In this document: piece after piece, positions 8,656 through 16,867 of the stretch
How positions within the stretch are numbered: position 1 is the stretch's first letter
Layout of the letters: every line of letters begins with the position of its first letter
Source of the DNA: Burkholderiaceae bacterium
GTDB lineage: Bacteria; Pseudomonadota; Gammaproteobacteria; Burkholderiales; Burkholderiaceae_C
Direction: 5' to 3'
DNA: 64,000 nt
Assembly: GCA_024235915.1 (NCBI GenBank)
Contig: JACKLO010000007.1
Coordinates: 571,478-635,477, forward strand
Made by a program: the position numbers and the translations under genes
Notes under the pieces: model-generated
What the model saw: only the letters and a program-made list of their open reading frames with translations
Databases searched by the model: none
Told to the model about the DNA's origin: nothing

Positions 8656-9372
8656 GTGACGCGCGTCCTGGTGGTTGAAGACGAGCCGGCCATCGCCGAA
8701 CTGGTGGCGATGAACCTTCGCCATGCCGGCTACGAGGTGGCTCTGGCGGCCACGGCCGACGAGGCCCAGGCGGACATCGACCGTGAACTGCCCGACCTGG
8801 TGCTGCTGGACTGGATGCTGCCTGGATCGTCGGGCCTGCAGCTGGCGCAGCGCTGGCGTTCGCAGACGCGGACGCGCGAACTGCCGGTCATCATGCTCAC
8901 CGCGCGTCATGCGGAGGTGGACAAGGTGGCGGGTCTCGACGCCGGCGCCGACGACTACCTGACCAAGCCCTTCTCGCCCCAGGAACTGCTGGCCCGCATG
9001 CGCGCCGTGCTGCGGCGACGCCTGCCGGAGGCGCTGGAGGCTGCGTTGGAAAGCGATGGCCTGAAGCTCGACCCCGCCACGCGCCGCGTGACCTACACGG
9101 ATGCCGCCGGCACCACGGAATTGCGCCTGGGACCGACGGAGTTCCGTCTGCTGCACGTGTTGATGGCGCACCCTGAGCGGGTACACAGCCGCGCCCAGTT
9201 GCTAGATCGGGTCTGGGGCGACCATGTCTTCATCGAGGATCGGACCGTTGATGTGCATGTGAAGCGACTGCGCGAGGCGCTGCAGCCCGCCGGGCTTGCG
9301 CTGCGGCTCGAGACGGTGCGCGGGGCCGGCTACCGATTCGTGCCCTTGCCTCAGGCGCCGTCGAGGTCATGA
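8656..9372 (+). CDS. phoB: Phosphate regulon response regulator PhoB
   Basis: OmpR-family response regulator that binds Pho boxes such as the one at 3987. The receiver domain has the acidic pair (VEDEP), the phospho-acceptor in LPDLVLLDWMLPG and the conserved lysine in LTKPFSP. The C-terminal winged helix ends with EDRTVDVHVKRLREAL and GAGYRF. The start is ambiguous: GTG 8656 with AGGG 7 nt upstream is preferred over TTG 8650. The stop of phoU lies 16 nt upstream. Confidence 0.95.
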   Translation: MTRVLVVEDEPAIAELVAMNLRHAGYEVALAATADEAQADIDRELPDLVLLDWMLPGSSGLQLAQRWRSQTRTRELPVIMLTARHAEVDKVAGLDAGADDYLTKPFSPQELLARMRAVLRRRLPEALEAALESDGLKLDPATRRVTYTDAAGTTELRLGPTEFRLLHVLMAHPERVHSRAQLLDRVWGDHVFIEDRTVDVHVKRLREALQPAGLALRLETVRGAGYRFVPLPQAPSRS

Positions 9373-9430
9373 GTCTGGCAGTCAGGCGCCAGGGGATGGC
9401 CGTGGTGCGCGGCGTCTGTTGGGGTGACCT

Positions 9431-10819
9431 GTGAGTTGGGTTGCCACCCGGGTGCTGGCCGTGCTGGGGGCGGGCGGCATGGGGGCACTGGCTGGCTTCC
9501 TGGCCGGCAGCTTTCATGGCCTGCCCAGGGCAGGTGCCGCTGCCGGCGCCGCCGTCGCGGTGGGGCTGCTGGTCGGCCGCGACGCCTGGCGCGGACGTCG
9601 CCTGCTGAAGTGGCTGCGTGGCTCTCTGGAGGGCAGCGCACCCCGGGACGCCGGCTTCTGGGGTGAAGTGGGCTACCGCATCGAAAAGGGCTTGAAGGCT
9701 CGCGAACATCGTGCCGATGCGGAGCGCGAACGTTTGGCGCAGTTCCTGTCGGCCATGGAGGCGTCGCCCAACGGGGTGCTGCTGATCGATGCCGAGGAGC
9801 AGATCGACTGGTGCAATTCCGTTGCCGCGCTGCACTTCGAGCTTCAGCCGGACCGTGACCGCCGTCAACGGGTGACCAACCTCGTGCGCTCGCCCGCGTT
9901 CAAGGCGCACCTGGATGCGGGGCGGTGGCAGGAGCCGGTGGTCTTCGTCGCGCCGGATGGCCGCACGACGCTGTCGGTGATCGTGCGTCCTTATGGCGAT
10001 GGGCTCAAGCTCGTGCTGTCGCAGGACATCACCGAACGCGAACGACACGAGGCCATGCGACGGGACTTCGTCGCCAACGTCTCGCACGAGATCCGTTCGC
10101 CGTTGACGGTGCTGGCGGGCTTCGTGGAGACGATGGCCACGCTGCCACTGGGGGAGGCCGAACGGCAGCGGGTGCTGGCGCTGATGGGGCAGCAGACCGA
10201 TCGCATGAAGACCCTGGTGGCTGACCTGCTGACGCTGGCGCAGCTGGAAGGCAGCCCGCGGCCGCCCCCGGACCGGTGGGTGGCGCTGCCGGCGCTGGTG
10301 GAACGGGCGCTGGCCGATGCGCGTGCGCTGTCCGCCGGGCGGCACCGCATCGACGGGCCGGCCATCGGTGACGTCGCGCTGGCCGGCAGTGAGTCTGAGT
10401 TGCTCAGTGCGATCGGGAACCTGCTGAGCAACGCGGTGCGCTACACGCCCGACGGCGGCCGCATCGGGCTGCAATGGGTTTCACGCCCTGATGGCAGTGG
10501 GGCCGTCGAGGTGGTGGACACCGGCCTGGGCATTGCGCGTGACCACCTGCCGCGGCTGACCGAACGCTTCTACCGTGTCGATGGCAGCCGTTCGCGGGAG
10601 ACCGGTGGTACGGGGCTGGGGCTCTCCATCGTGAAGCACGTGATGCAGCGTCATGGCGGTGCCATCGACATTGACAGCACGCCAGGCGCGGGGTCGACCT
10701 TTCGGCTCCTGTTTCCCGCTGCGCGGGTGCGTCGCAACAACCGACAACCGTCGGCCGTTGCGCTGGCCGCCGCGGTGCTGCAGCCCGTCAGCGGGCCGGA
10801 CGACGCCACAGCACGGTGA
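9431..10819 (+). CDS. phoR: Phosphate regulon sensor histidine kinase PhoR
   Basis: Membrane sensor kinase partner of PhoB. Two hydrophobic stretches at the N-terminus are followed by a PAS-like domain (ASPNGVLLIDAEEQIDWCN), then the H-box FVANVSHEIRSPLTVL with the phospho-accepting histidine, the N-box (LLSNAVRYTPDGG), G1 (VEVVDTGLGI) and G2 (GGTGLGLSIVKHV). It starts at GTG 9431 and has 462 residues. The last ~35 residues are unconserved and overlap by 32 nt the 3' end of the oppositely oriented gene at 10788. Confidence 0.94.
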   Translation: MSWVATRVLAVLGAGGMGALAGFLAGSFHGLPRAGAAAGAAVAVGLLVGRDAWRGRRLLKWLRGSLEGSAPRDAGFWGEVGYRIEKGLKAREHRADAERERLAQFLSAMEASPNGVLLIDAEEQIDWCNSVAALHFELQPDRDRRQRVTNLVRSPAFKAHLDAGRWQEPVVFVAPDGRTTLSVIVRPYGDGLKLVLSQDITERERHEAMRRDFVANVSHEIRSPLTVLAGFVETMATLPLGEAERQRVLALMGQQTDRMKTLVADLLTLAQLEGSPRPPPDRWVALPALVERALADARALSAGRHRIDGPAIGDVALAGSESELLSAIGNLLSNAVRYTPDGGRIGLQWVSRPDGSGAVEVVDTGLGIARDHLPRLTERFYRVDGSRSRETGGTGLGLSIVKHVMQRHGGAIDIDSTPGAGSTFRLLFPAARVRRNNRQPSAVALAAAVLQPVSGPDDATAR

Positions 10820-12455
10820 GTTCGTCGCGGTCCGTCGGGCGGCGGACGGTGGCCTGCAGCACCCAGCCCTCCGGAGGAGGCGGCGGCAGCGCGTCGCCTG
10901 GCTGGTCGCGCAGCACCTGCAGGCGCCACGAGCATGCGGCCCCTGGTGGCGCCACAACGCGCCATGGGCCATGCACTTCCAGTGCCGCGACCAGCGCCAG
11001 GGGCAGGTCCGGCGTGGCCATGCAATCCACCGGCGCGGCGATGTGAGGCCGCAGCGCCTCCACCCAGGGTGCGGCACTGCGTGCATGGTCGAGCAGGGGC
11101 CGCCACAGCGTCATCAGGAGCAGCCAAACGAGCGCCACGCCGCCCGCCGGCAAGACCATGCTCTTCCAGACCGCCTCACGATGCCGGCCGGTGCGCCAAC
11201 GCACCAGCCACAGCCAGACGCCACTGGCCAGCAGCGCGGGCAGCAGGTCCACGATCTGGAAAGCCGGCACGAAATCCGGTGCCAGCTTGGCGACGTTGGC
11301 GGCCGGCTTGGCGGGAACGCCGGTCATCATCGCCACATAGATGACCCAGACCGCCACGGCGCAGGCGGTGAAGAAGCACATCGACAGCCAGTCGATCGCG
11401 GCCGTTGCACTGCGGCGCAGCGTGGGAAGGGCAAAGGCGGCCAGCACAGCGGCACCGGGCAGGGCCAGCAGCAGGGCGCGGTCGGCGCCGTTCATCGCCA
11501 GGTTGGCCGCCATGGCACTGGCCATCAGCACCAGCGGCACGGCCACGTGCCGGTGGCCCAGGTGTCGTCGCCAGCGCCACAAGGTCCACAGCACGGCAGG
11601 CCAGGCGGGCCACAGGAACCAAAGCCATTGGCGGCTGATGGTCCAGAGGTCGGTGAGGTTCCATTCGCCCGCGACCCGCCATGCCCAGGTGCCCGCACCG
11701 GCGGCCATTGCCACCGACAGCAGTGTGGCCAGCAGGACCCAGCGCGCGGTGGCGCGCACGTCGACGTAGGCCGACTGCCTGCAGATCAGGACCCCGCCCA
11801 GGCCGGTGACGAGGGCGACGGCGGGTGCGCCGCAGACCGCCAGGGCGGGCCACGCCACCAGGGCGACGGCACGCGCTGCCCGAGGACGCCACGGCGCCGC
11901 CGACAACGACCACAGCGCGGCCGCCACGGCCGTCAACTGGGCCAGTTCCGGGGTCGTCTCGTGACCCATCTGCAACAGGCCCAAGGTCGCCATGAAGGCC
12001 AGCAGCGCGGCGTCGGCCATGGCTCGCGCATAGTCGATCGGATCGGCCTCGCCGCCAAACGCGAAAGCCACCGGCTGGGCGGCTTCCGTCCTGGCGAGAT
12101 GAAATGCCGCGTACCAGATCAGGGCCAAGGTGGCGGTCAGCAGCAGGGCGAAGGGCAGACGCGCCGCCACGGGGTCGCCGAGCAGGGGCCCGATCAGCGT
12201 GATGCTGATCGCACCCAGCCAATGGGGCACCAGCGGGGTCTCCGGTGGCAGCCCGCCGAGCGTCGGTGCAAACCAGCTGGTGCGGCCCTGGGCCATGGCC
12301 TCCATCAGCGCATAGGCGATCAGCTCCGCATTGCGCCAGGGGTCGCGGCCGAACAGGCCTGGCAGCACATAGACCGTGCTCAGCAGCAGCAGCGCCAACC
12401 GAGGCAAAGGCACGGCGCCTCGGCGCGTGACCAGGGCAGGGGTCGGCGTGTTCAC
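10788..12455 (-). CDS. Glycosyltransferase-like integral membrane protein (ArnT/PMT type)
   Basis: A roughly 555-residue protein with about a dozen hydrophobic segments. Its N-terminus, LLLSTVYVLPGLFGRDPWRNAE, resembles the first transmembrane helix and periplasmic acidic loop of ArnT/PMT-type (GT39/GT83) glycosyltransferases, which transfer sugars from lipid carriers. The later PLVPHWLGAISITLIG also fits that group. The substrate cannot be inferred. GTG at 12455 is preferred; the in-frame ATG at 12500 would lie inside the rpmE2 terminator. It converges on phoR, overlapping by 32 nt. Confidence 0.7.
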   Translation of the reverse strand: MNTPTPALVTRRGAVPLPRLALLLLSTVYVLPGLFGRDPWRNAELIAYALMEAMAQGRTSWFAPTLGGLPPETPLVPHWLGAISITLIGPLLGDPVAARLPFALLLTATLALIWYAAFHLARTEAAQPVAFAFGGEADPIDYARAMADAALLAFMATLGLLQMGHETTPELAQLTAVAAALWSLSAAPWRPRAARAVALVAWPALAVCGAPAVALVTGLGGVLICRQSAYVDVRATARWVLLATLLSVAMAAGAGTWAWRVAGEWNLTDLWTISRQWLWFLWPAWPAVLWTLWRWRRHLGHRHVAVPLVLMASAMAANLAMNGADRALLLALPGAAVLAAFALPTLRRSATAAIDWLSMCFFTACAVAVWVIYVAMMTGVPAKPAANVAKLAPDFVPAFQIVDLLPALLASGVWLWLVRWRTGRHREAVWKSMVLPAGGVALVWLLLMTLWRPLLDHARSAAPWVEALRPHIAAPVDCMATPDLPLALVAALEVHGPWRVVAPPGAACSWRLQVLRDQPGDALPPPPPEGWVLQATVRRPTDRDELTVLWRRPAR

Positions 12456-12498
12456 ACGGGGGATGATGTCACGCCGCGTGCGGCCCGCGGGCGGGCGC

Positions 12499-12522
12499 AA
12501 AAAAGGCAGCCTCGGCTGCCTT
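12499..12522 (-). terminator. Rho-independent terminator of rpmE2
   Basis: Read on the minus strand, AAGGCAG and CTGCCTT (12503-12522) form a GC-rich stem closed by a short loop and followed by a run of six U (12499-12504). It lies 24 nt beyond the rpmE2 stop. Confidence 0.88.
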
Positions 12523-12545
12523 CTTCAGCGAGCGGGCCCGAAGGC

Positions 12546-12806
12546 TCACTTCTTGCCGCTGAGGTGCGCAAACTTGTTGCGGAACTTCTCGACGCGGCCA
12601 CCCAGGCTGTCCACGCTCTTCTGCGTGCCCGTGTAGAACGGGTGCGTCTCGCTGGTGGTTTCCAGCTTCATCAGGGGCAGTTCGCGGCCGTCGTCCAGCT
12701 TGATCGTCTCCTTGGTCTGCAGGCAGGAGCGGGTGACGAACTGGAAGCCGTTGGACAGGTCCACGAAGCAGACTTCGCGGTAGTTGGGGTGGATGCCTTC
12801 TTTCAT
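12546..12806 (-). CDS. rpmE2: 50S ribosomal protein L31 type B
   Basis: Small ribosomal protein of 86 residues starting MKEGIHPNYREVCFVD, with SNGFQFVTRSC and the C-terminal ETHPFYTGTQKSVDSLGGRVEKF characteristic of L31. It lacks the two CxxC pairs of the zinc-binding type A form, so it is the C-minus (type B) paralogue, which in many bacteria replaces the zinc form during zinc shortage. It has its own promoter and terminator. Confidence 0.96.
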   Translation of the reverse strand: MKEGIHPNYREVCFVDLSNGFQFVTRSCLQTKETIKLDDGRELPLMKLETTSETHPFYTGTQKSVDSLGGRVEKFRNKFAHLSGKK

Positions 12807-12875
12807 GGGGACCTCGGATGTTGCCGGGAGCCACGTCGCACCGCGCGACGCACTTGCCGAAGAGGAAAACCTCGA

Positions 12876-12895
12876 ATTATAGCCACGGAACGTGG
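12876..12895 (-). promoter_or_regulatory. Promoter -10 of rpmE2 with an adjoining inverted repeat
   Basis: A perfect TATAAT on the minus strand (12881-12876) lies 70 nt before the rpmE2 ATG. Immediately upstream, CCACG-GAA-CGTGG (12883-12895) is a small inverted repeat that would overlap RNA polymerase contacts and could be an operator. No convincing -35 and no Zur-like box were seen. Confidence 0.5.
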
Positions 12896-12929
12896 GGAAA
12901 GGATGGCGGTCAGCAACGGGATCGACCGC

Positions 12930-12949
12930 GGGGACCGTTCACTGCCCCG
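12930..12949. repeat. REP-like motif copy 1
   Basis: The motif GGGGACCGTTCACTGCCCCG lies in the gap between rpmE2 and rho. It matches a second motif at 15049-15069 closely, and half of the hairpin at 12985-13025 more loosely (shared core GGACCGT). It resembles short palindromic repeats scattered between genes in proteobacteria. Confidence 0.5.
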
Positions 12950-12984
12950 ACTCGTCCACGGTCTCGCAGAGCTCGACCGGTTCG

Positions 12985-13025
12985 TCAGGCAGGAAACGGT
13001 CCGCAGGGACCGTTTCCTGTCCTGA
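12985..13025. repeat. Long hairpin at the 3' end of rho (REP-like motif copies 2 and 3 inverted)
   Basis: CAGGAAACGGTCC (12990-13002) and GGACCGTTTCCTG (13007-13019) form a perfect 13-bp stem with loop GCAG, extended by TCAGG/CCTGA (12985-12989, 13021-13025) across one bulged base. It ends 1 nt before the rho stop. There is no U-tract on either strand, so it is not a classical intrinsic terminator. It could protect the rho 3' end or be a mobile REP-type palindrome. Confidence 0.65.
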
Positions 13026-13026
13026 C

Positions 13027-14292
13027 TCACCCACCCCGGCGCATCATGTCGAAGAAGTCGAGGTTGGTCTTCGACGCCTTCATCTTCTCGAGGATGAACT
13101 CCATCGCCTCGATCTCGTCCATCGGGTAGAGCAGCTTGCGCAGGATCCAGGTCTTCTGCAGGATCTCCTTGCCCAGCAGCAGTTCCTCGCGGCGGGTGCC
13201 ACTCTTGTTGAGCTGGATTGACGGGTAGACCCGCTTCTCGGACATGCGCCGGTCGAGATGGATCTCGCAGTTGCCGGTGCCCTTGAACTCCTCGTAGATG
13301 ACCTCGTCCATCTTCGAGCCGGTGTCGATCAGCGCGGTGCCGATGATGGTCAGGCTGCCACCTTCCTCGACGTTGCGCGCGGCACCGAAGAAGCGCTTGG
13401 GGCGCTGCAGGGCGTTGGCGTCCACACCGCCGGTGAGGACCTTGCCCGACGACGGCAGCACGTTGTTGTAGGCGCGGGCCAGGCGGGTGATGCTGTCCAG
13501 CAGGATCACCACGTCCTTCTTCAGTTCGACCAGGCGCTTGGCGCGCTCGATCACCATCTCGGCCACCTGCACGTGTCGCGCGGCCGGTTCGTCGAAGGTC
13601 GAACTGATGACCTCGCCGCGCACCGTGCGCTGCATCTCGGTCACTTCCTCGGGGCGCTCGTCGACCAGCAGCACGATCAGGTGCGCGTCCGGGTAGTTGG
13701 CCATCAGTGCGTGGGCCAGGTGCTGCATCATCATCGTCTTGCCGCTCTTGGGCTGGCTCACGAGCAGCGCGCGCTGGCCTTTGCCGATGGGCGCGATGAG
13801 GTCGATGATGCGGCAGGTGATGTTCTCGTCGCTGCTCTTGATGTCGCGCTCGAGCCTGAACTGTTCCTTCGGGAACAGCGGGGTCAGGTTCTCGAACATG
13901 ATCTTGTGCTTGGACTGCTCGGGCGACAGGCCATTGACGCGGTCCACCTTCACCAGCGCGAAGTAGCGCTCGCCGTCCTTGGGCACCCGAACCTCGCCCT
14001 CGACCATGTCGCCGGTGTGCAGGTTGAAGCGGCGGATCTGGCTCGGCGACAGGTAGATGTCGTCGGTGCTGGCCATGTAGCTGGCCTCGATGCTGCGCAG
14101 GAAGCCGAAGCCGTCGGGCAGCACTTCCAGCACGCCGTCGCCGAAGACCTGCTCGCCGGCCTTCGCGCGCTTCTTCATGATCGCGAACATCAGTTCCTGC
14201 TTGCGCAGGCGGGCGACGTTCTCGATCTCCAGTTCCTCGCCCATCTTGATGAGCTCGGAGACGTGCTGGGACTTCAGTTCTGACAGGTGCAT
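13027..14292 (-). CDS. rho: Transcription termination factor Rho
   Basis: Hexameric RNA-dependent ATPase that ends transcription at C-rich sites. It begins MHLSELKSQHVSELIKMGEE. The OB-fold RNA-binding domain contains LEVLPDGFGFLRS and DDIYLSPSQIRRFNL. The ATPase domain has Walker A QPKSGKT, Walker B region DVVILLDSITRLARAYN, the Q/R-loop region and the C-terminal EAMEFILEKMKASKTN. At 421 residues it is full length. It is preceded by trxA with a 226-nt leader and followed by a long hairpin. Confidence 0.97.
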   Translation of the reverse strand: MHLSELKSQHVSELIKMGEELEIENVARLRKQELMFAIMKKRAKAGEQVFGDGVLEVLPDGFGFLRSIEASYMASTDDIYLSPSQIRRFNLHTGDMVEGEVRVPKDGERYFALVKVDRVNGLSPEQSKHKIMFENLTPLFPKEQFRLERDIKSSDENITCRIIDLIAPIGKGQRALLVSQPKSGKTMMMQHLAHALMANYPDAHLIVLLVDERPEEVTEMQRTVRGEVISSTFDEPAARHVQVAEMVIERAKRLVELKKDVVILLDSITRLARAYNNVLPSSGKVLTGGVDANALQRPKRFFGAARNVEEGGSLTIIGTALIDTGSKMDEVIYEEFKGTGNCEIHLDRRMSEKRVYPSIQLNKSGTRREELLLGKEILQKTWILRKLLYPMDEIEAMEFILEKMKASKTNLDFFDMMRRGG

Positions 14293-14518
14293 CGGGATGG
14301 CCCTCGGGTGGGGCGCCGGTGTTCGCGCGCCGGACCGACCGACCGCAGCAGTGCGGTTCAGGCAGCCGGGGACGACCCGGGGGAAGTTCTGTGGGGGAGG
14401 CCGGCGCGCTTTGCAGTCAGGGCCGACAGATCGGTGTCGGGGCCTAGTGTCGGTCGCGCGCGCCGGGGTTGCCGCGGTCGGCTCTGGCCCCGGTCAGGGG
14501 CTGCCGACCCGCTGGCGA
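14293..14518 (-). promoter_or_regulatory. trxA-rho intergenic region / rho leader
   Basis: This 226-nt stretch holds no credible coding sequence. It is very GC-rich and contains small inverted repeats such as CCGACA/TGTCGG at about 14424-14441. Rho genes in other bacteria are autoregulated by Rho-dependent termination in a long leader; the length here fits that, but no specific rut site could be defined. Confidence 0.3.
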
Positions 14519-14848
14519 TTATAGATGCGCGTCGATGAAGGCCGCCAGTTCGGCCTTGGGCTTGGCGCCCACCAGCGAGCGCACGAGCTCGCCGTTCTTC
14601 CAGAGTTGCAGCGTCGGGATGCCGCGAATGCCGTACTGCGCCGGCATTTCCCGGTTCTCGTCGACGTTGAGCTTGGCGATCTGGAGCTTGCCCTCATAGG
14701 TCTTGGACAGTTCGTCCAGCACCGGGGCGATCATCTTGCACGGGCCGCACCACTCGGCCCAGTAGTCGACGAGGACAGGCTTGTCCGACTGCAGCACATC
14801 GGCGCCGAAGGTGGCGTCGGTGACGTGCTTGATCAATTCACTGCTCAT
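14519..14848 (-). CDS. trxA: Thioredoxin 1
   Basis: General cytoplasmic disulfide reductase. It has 109 residues with the active site WAEWCGPCKMIAP, the cis-proline region RGIPTLQLWKNGE and the usual C-terminal amphipathic helix (KAELAAFIDAHL). The start MSSELIKHVTDATF is typical, with AGGAGA 5-8 nt upstream. An upstream in-frame ATG at 14935 would add 29 unconserved residues. The trxA-rho order is widespread in betaproteobacteria. Confidence 0.97.
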   Translation of the reverse strand: MSSELIKHVTDATFGADVLQSDKPVLVDYWAEWCGPCKMIAPVLDELSKTYEGKLQIAKLNVDENREMPAQYGIRGIPTLQLWKNGELVRSLVGAKPKAELAAFIDAHL

Positions 14849-15048
14849 GGGGTTCTCCTGGGAAGGCGGCGCTCCGCCCCGACTGCCGCTGCGGCGCCAT
14901 GTGGCCCGAAGCTTCAGCGTCGGGCCGCCGGCCACCGCGATGACGCTGCTGGCGAGGCCATCTGCGGGAATTCTGACACAAAGCCCTGTGAGACGACGTC
15001 GGTTGTCCGGCGCCGGTGCCGGAGGCCCGGCCTGAGGTTCGGGAACCT

Positions 15049-15069
15049 CGGACCGTGAACTGCCCCGGG
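15049..15069. repeat. REP-like motif copy 4
   Basis: CGGACCGTGAACTGCCCCGGG differs at only a few positions from the motif at 12930-12949 (shared GGACCGT-N2-ACTGCCCCG). It lies in the 255-nt gap between the divergent trxA and pseudokinase genes. The rest of that gap holds a GGCCCGA/TCGGGCC inverted repeat (14902-14925) and no gene. Confidence 0.45.
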
Positions 15070-15103
15070 TTTGAGGCGCTGATCATGCGTTTGCCGCGAA
15101 CGG

Positions 15104-16867
15104 ATGGGCGTCCAATCGATCGCAATGACCGCCACTGCCTCGTCATCGCCCCAGGCCGCGCCGACCCGCGCCCAGGCTGTACGCACGTTCGGGCGCTATC
15201 AACTGCTCAGCCTGCTGGGCAAGAGTGAGCGGACCATGGCCTGGCGCGTGGCCGACCCGCGCAGCGGACAGGACCTGGTGCTTGTGCTCCCCCGCCATCA
15301 ACCCCAGACGACTGCCGCACTGGAGGTGTGGATCAGTGCCGTGCGGCGGGCGGGGCGGCTCAGCCACCCCAGTCTGGCCGCCGTGGTCGACAGTGGCGTC
15401 GTGGACCACTGGCCATTCGTGGCCTACGACCCACGCGATGATGTCGCGTTGTCGGAGCGCATCTCCCGCAAGGGCGAGCCGGCCGCGGAAGTGGCGTCCT
15501 GGGCGGTCAACGGCCTGGCAGGCCTGGCCTTCGCCCATGACGCCGGCGTCGCCCATGGCGATCTCCAGCCCTTCCTGGTGCTGCTCTCGGCACAGGGACA
15601 GGTCCGCTTGATGGGGGCCGCTGTGGCGAACTCCGACGCCACGGCCGCAGAGGCGGCCAGCCTGGCGGCTCAACGCGACGCCGCCCAGCGCGACGTGCTG
15701 GCCTTCGGGCTCATCGTGCACCATGCATTGGCCGGCGCTCCAGCGTTGGACCAGCCCGATGTTGGCATCGCGCTGCGCGAACTGCCGCCCTTGGGGCGCG
15801 AGATCATCCGGCTGCCGTTCACCACCGGGCAGCCGGTGCCTGATGCCTTGCGGGCCATCGTCAACCGTGCGACCGATCGGCAGGAGCGACAGCGCTACCG
15901 AAACGCCCGCACCTTGCTGCGGGCACTGCAGGGCTGGCTGAAGACCGAAGCCGATGGTGGTGCCGGGCCACTGGCCCTGCTGCTGGACCGATTGCACACC
16001 GTGGGTTTGCTGCCGGCGTCGCCCGGCGTGGCGGAACGTGCCGCGCGCCTGGCCCTGATGGAGCGGGAGCGCACCATCGAGCTGGCTGGCATCGTGCTGC
16101 AAGACATTGCACTGACGTTTGAACTGCTGCGCGCGGTCAACACCGCCCAGGTCCGCGGCGGCCAGGTGGCCGGCACGGGCCCGGTGCTGACGATGCGGCG
16201 GGCCATCGCCATGCTGGGCCTGGATGGCGTCCGACGCGCCGCACTGGCGCTGCGGACCTGGCCCGGACCACTCGATGAAGCCAACGCCACGCGGCTGAGG
16301 CAGCAGTTCGACCAGGTCATGAAGGCGGCCCGCGTGGCGCAGTCGCTGCGGCCTGCCGGCTACGACCCCGAGGTCGTGTGCATGGTCACCTTGCTGCAGA
16401 GCCTGGGCCGATTGGCGGTGCGCTACCACTTCCCGGATGAAGCCCAACAGATCCATCGTCTGATGCAACCAGCGCCGAATCCCAAGGAAGGCGAACCCGA
16501 CGAGCCTGGCATGAGCGAAGAGGCTGCCGCCTGGGCGGTGCTCGGCACCGGCATCGACGACCTGGGCGTGGCCATTGCCCGCCATTGGGGCCTGGACGCC
16601 AGTGTGCAGCACATGGTGCGCCGGCAGCCGCTCGCCTCCACAGTGCGTCAGGCAGACGGCGACGACGATCTGCTGCGCCTGACGGCCAGTTGCGGCATCG
16701 AGGCCGTGGACGCACTGGCCCAGCCGGCAACCCAGGTGCAGGCCGCGCTGCAGCGCGTCCTGCAACGCTATGCCCGCCCGTTGGGGCTGACCTTCAAGGA
16801 CCTGCAGATGGCCCTGGAACTGCTGCTGCCCCCAGGCGCTGAGGACGCGGCCCGGAGGGTGGCATGA
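15104..16867 (+). CDS. Pseudokinase-HDOD domain protein
   Basis: 587 residues. Residues ~28-280 follow a Hanks-type Ser/Thr kinase fold (start FGRYQLLSLLGKSER) but key residues are lost. The ATP lysine position reads DLVLVLPRH, the catalytic loop is HGDLQPFL instead of HRDLKPSN, and DFG is replaced by LMGAAV. Residues ~290-500 form an HDOD domain (VLQDIALTFELLRAVNTAQV, then RRAIAMLGLDGVRRAAL), a non-catalytic HD relative used in bacterial signalling. The start is 15104 or the ATG at 15125. It overlaps the next gene by 4 nt (ATGA), so both are made together. The pseudokinase may be an allosteric partner of the active kinase. Confidence 0.8.
   Translation: MGVQSIAMTATASSSPQAAPTRAQAVRTFGRYQLLSLLGKSERTMAWRVADPRSGQDLVLVLPRHQPQTTAALEVWISAVRRAGRLSHPSLAAVVDSGVVDHWPFVAYDPRDDVALSERISRKGEPAAEVASWAVNGLAGLAFAHDAGVAHGDLQPFLVLLSAQGQVRLMGAAVANSDATAAEAASLAAQRDAAQRDVLAFGLIVHHALAGAPALDQPDVGIALRELPPLGREIIRLPFTTGQPVPDALRAIVNRATDRQERQRYRNARTLLRALQGWLKTEADGGAGPLALLLDRLHTVGLLPASPGVAERAARLALMERERTIELAGIVLQDIALTFELLRAVNTAQVRGGQVAGTGPVLTMRRAIAMLGLDGVRRAALALRTWPGPLDEANATRLRQQFDQVMKAARVAQSLRPAGYDPEVVCMVTLLQSLGRLAVRYHFPDEAQQIHRLMQPAPNPKEGEPDEPGMSEEAAAWAVLGTGIDDLGVAIARHWGLDASVQHMVRRQPLASTVRQADGDDDLLRLTASCGIEAVDALAQPATQVQAALQRVLQRYARPLGLTFKDLQMALELLLPPGAEDAARRVA

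Noticed and set aside
10653..13025. 790-residue plus-strand open frame across the membrane protein, rpmE2 and part of rho's gap
   Set aside because: It is antisense to clear genes, rich in Gln/Arg/His, without domain signatures, and crosses two genes plus a terminator.
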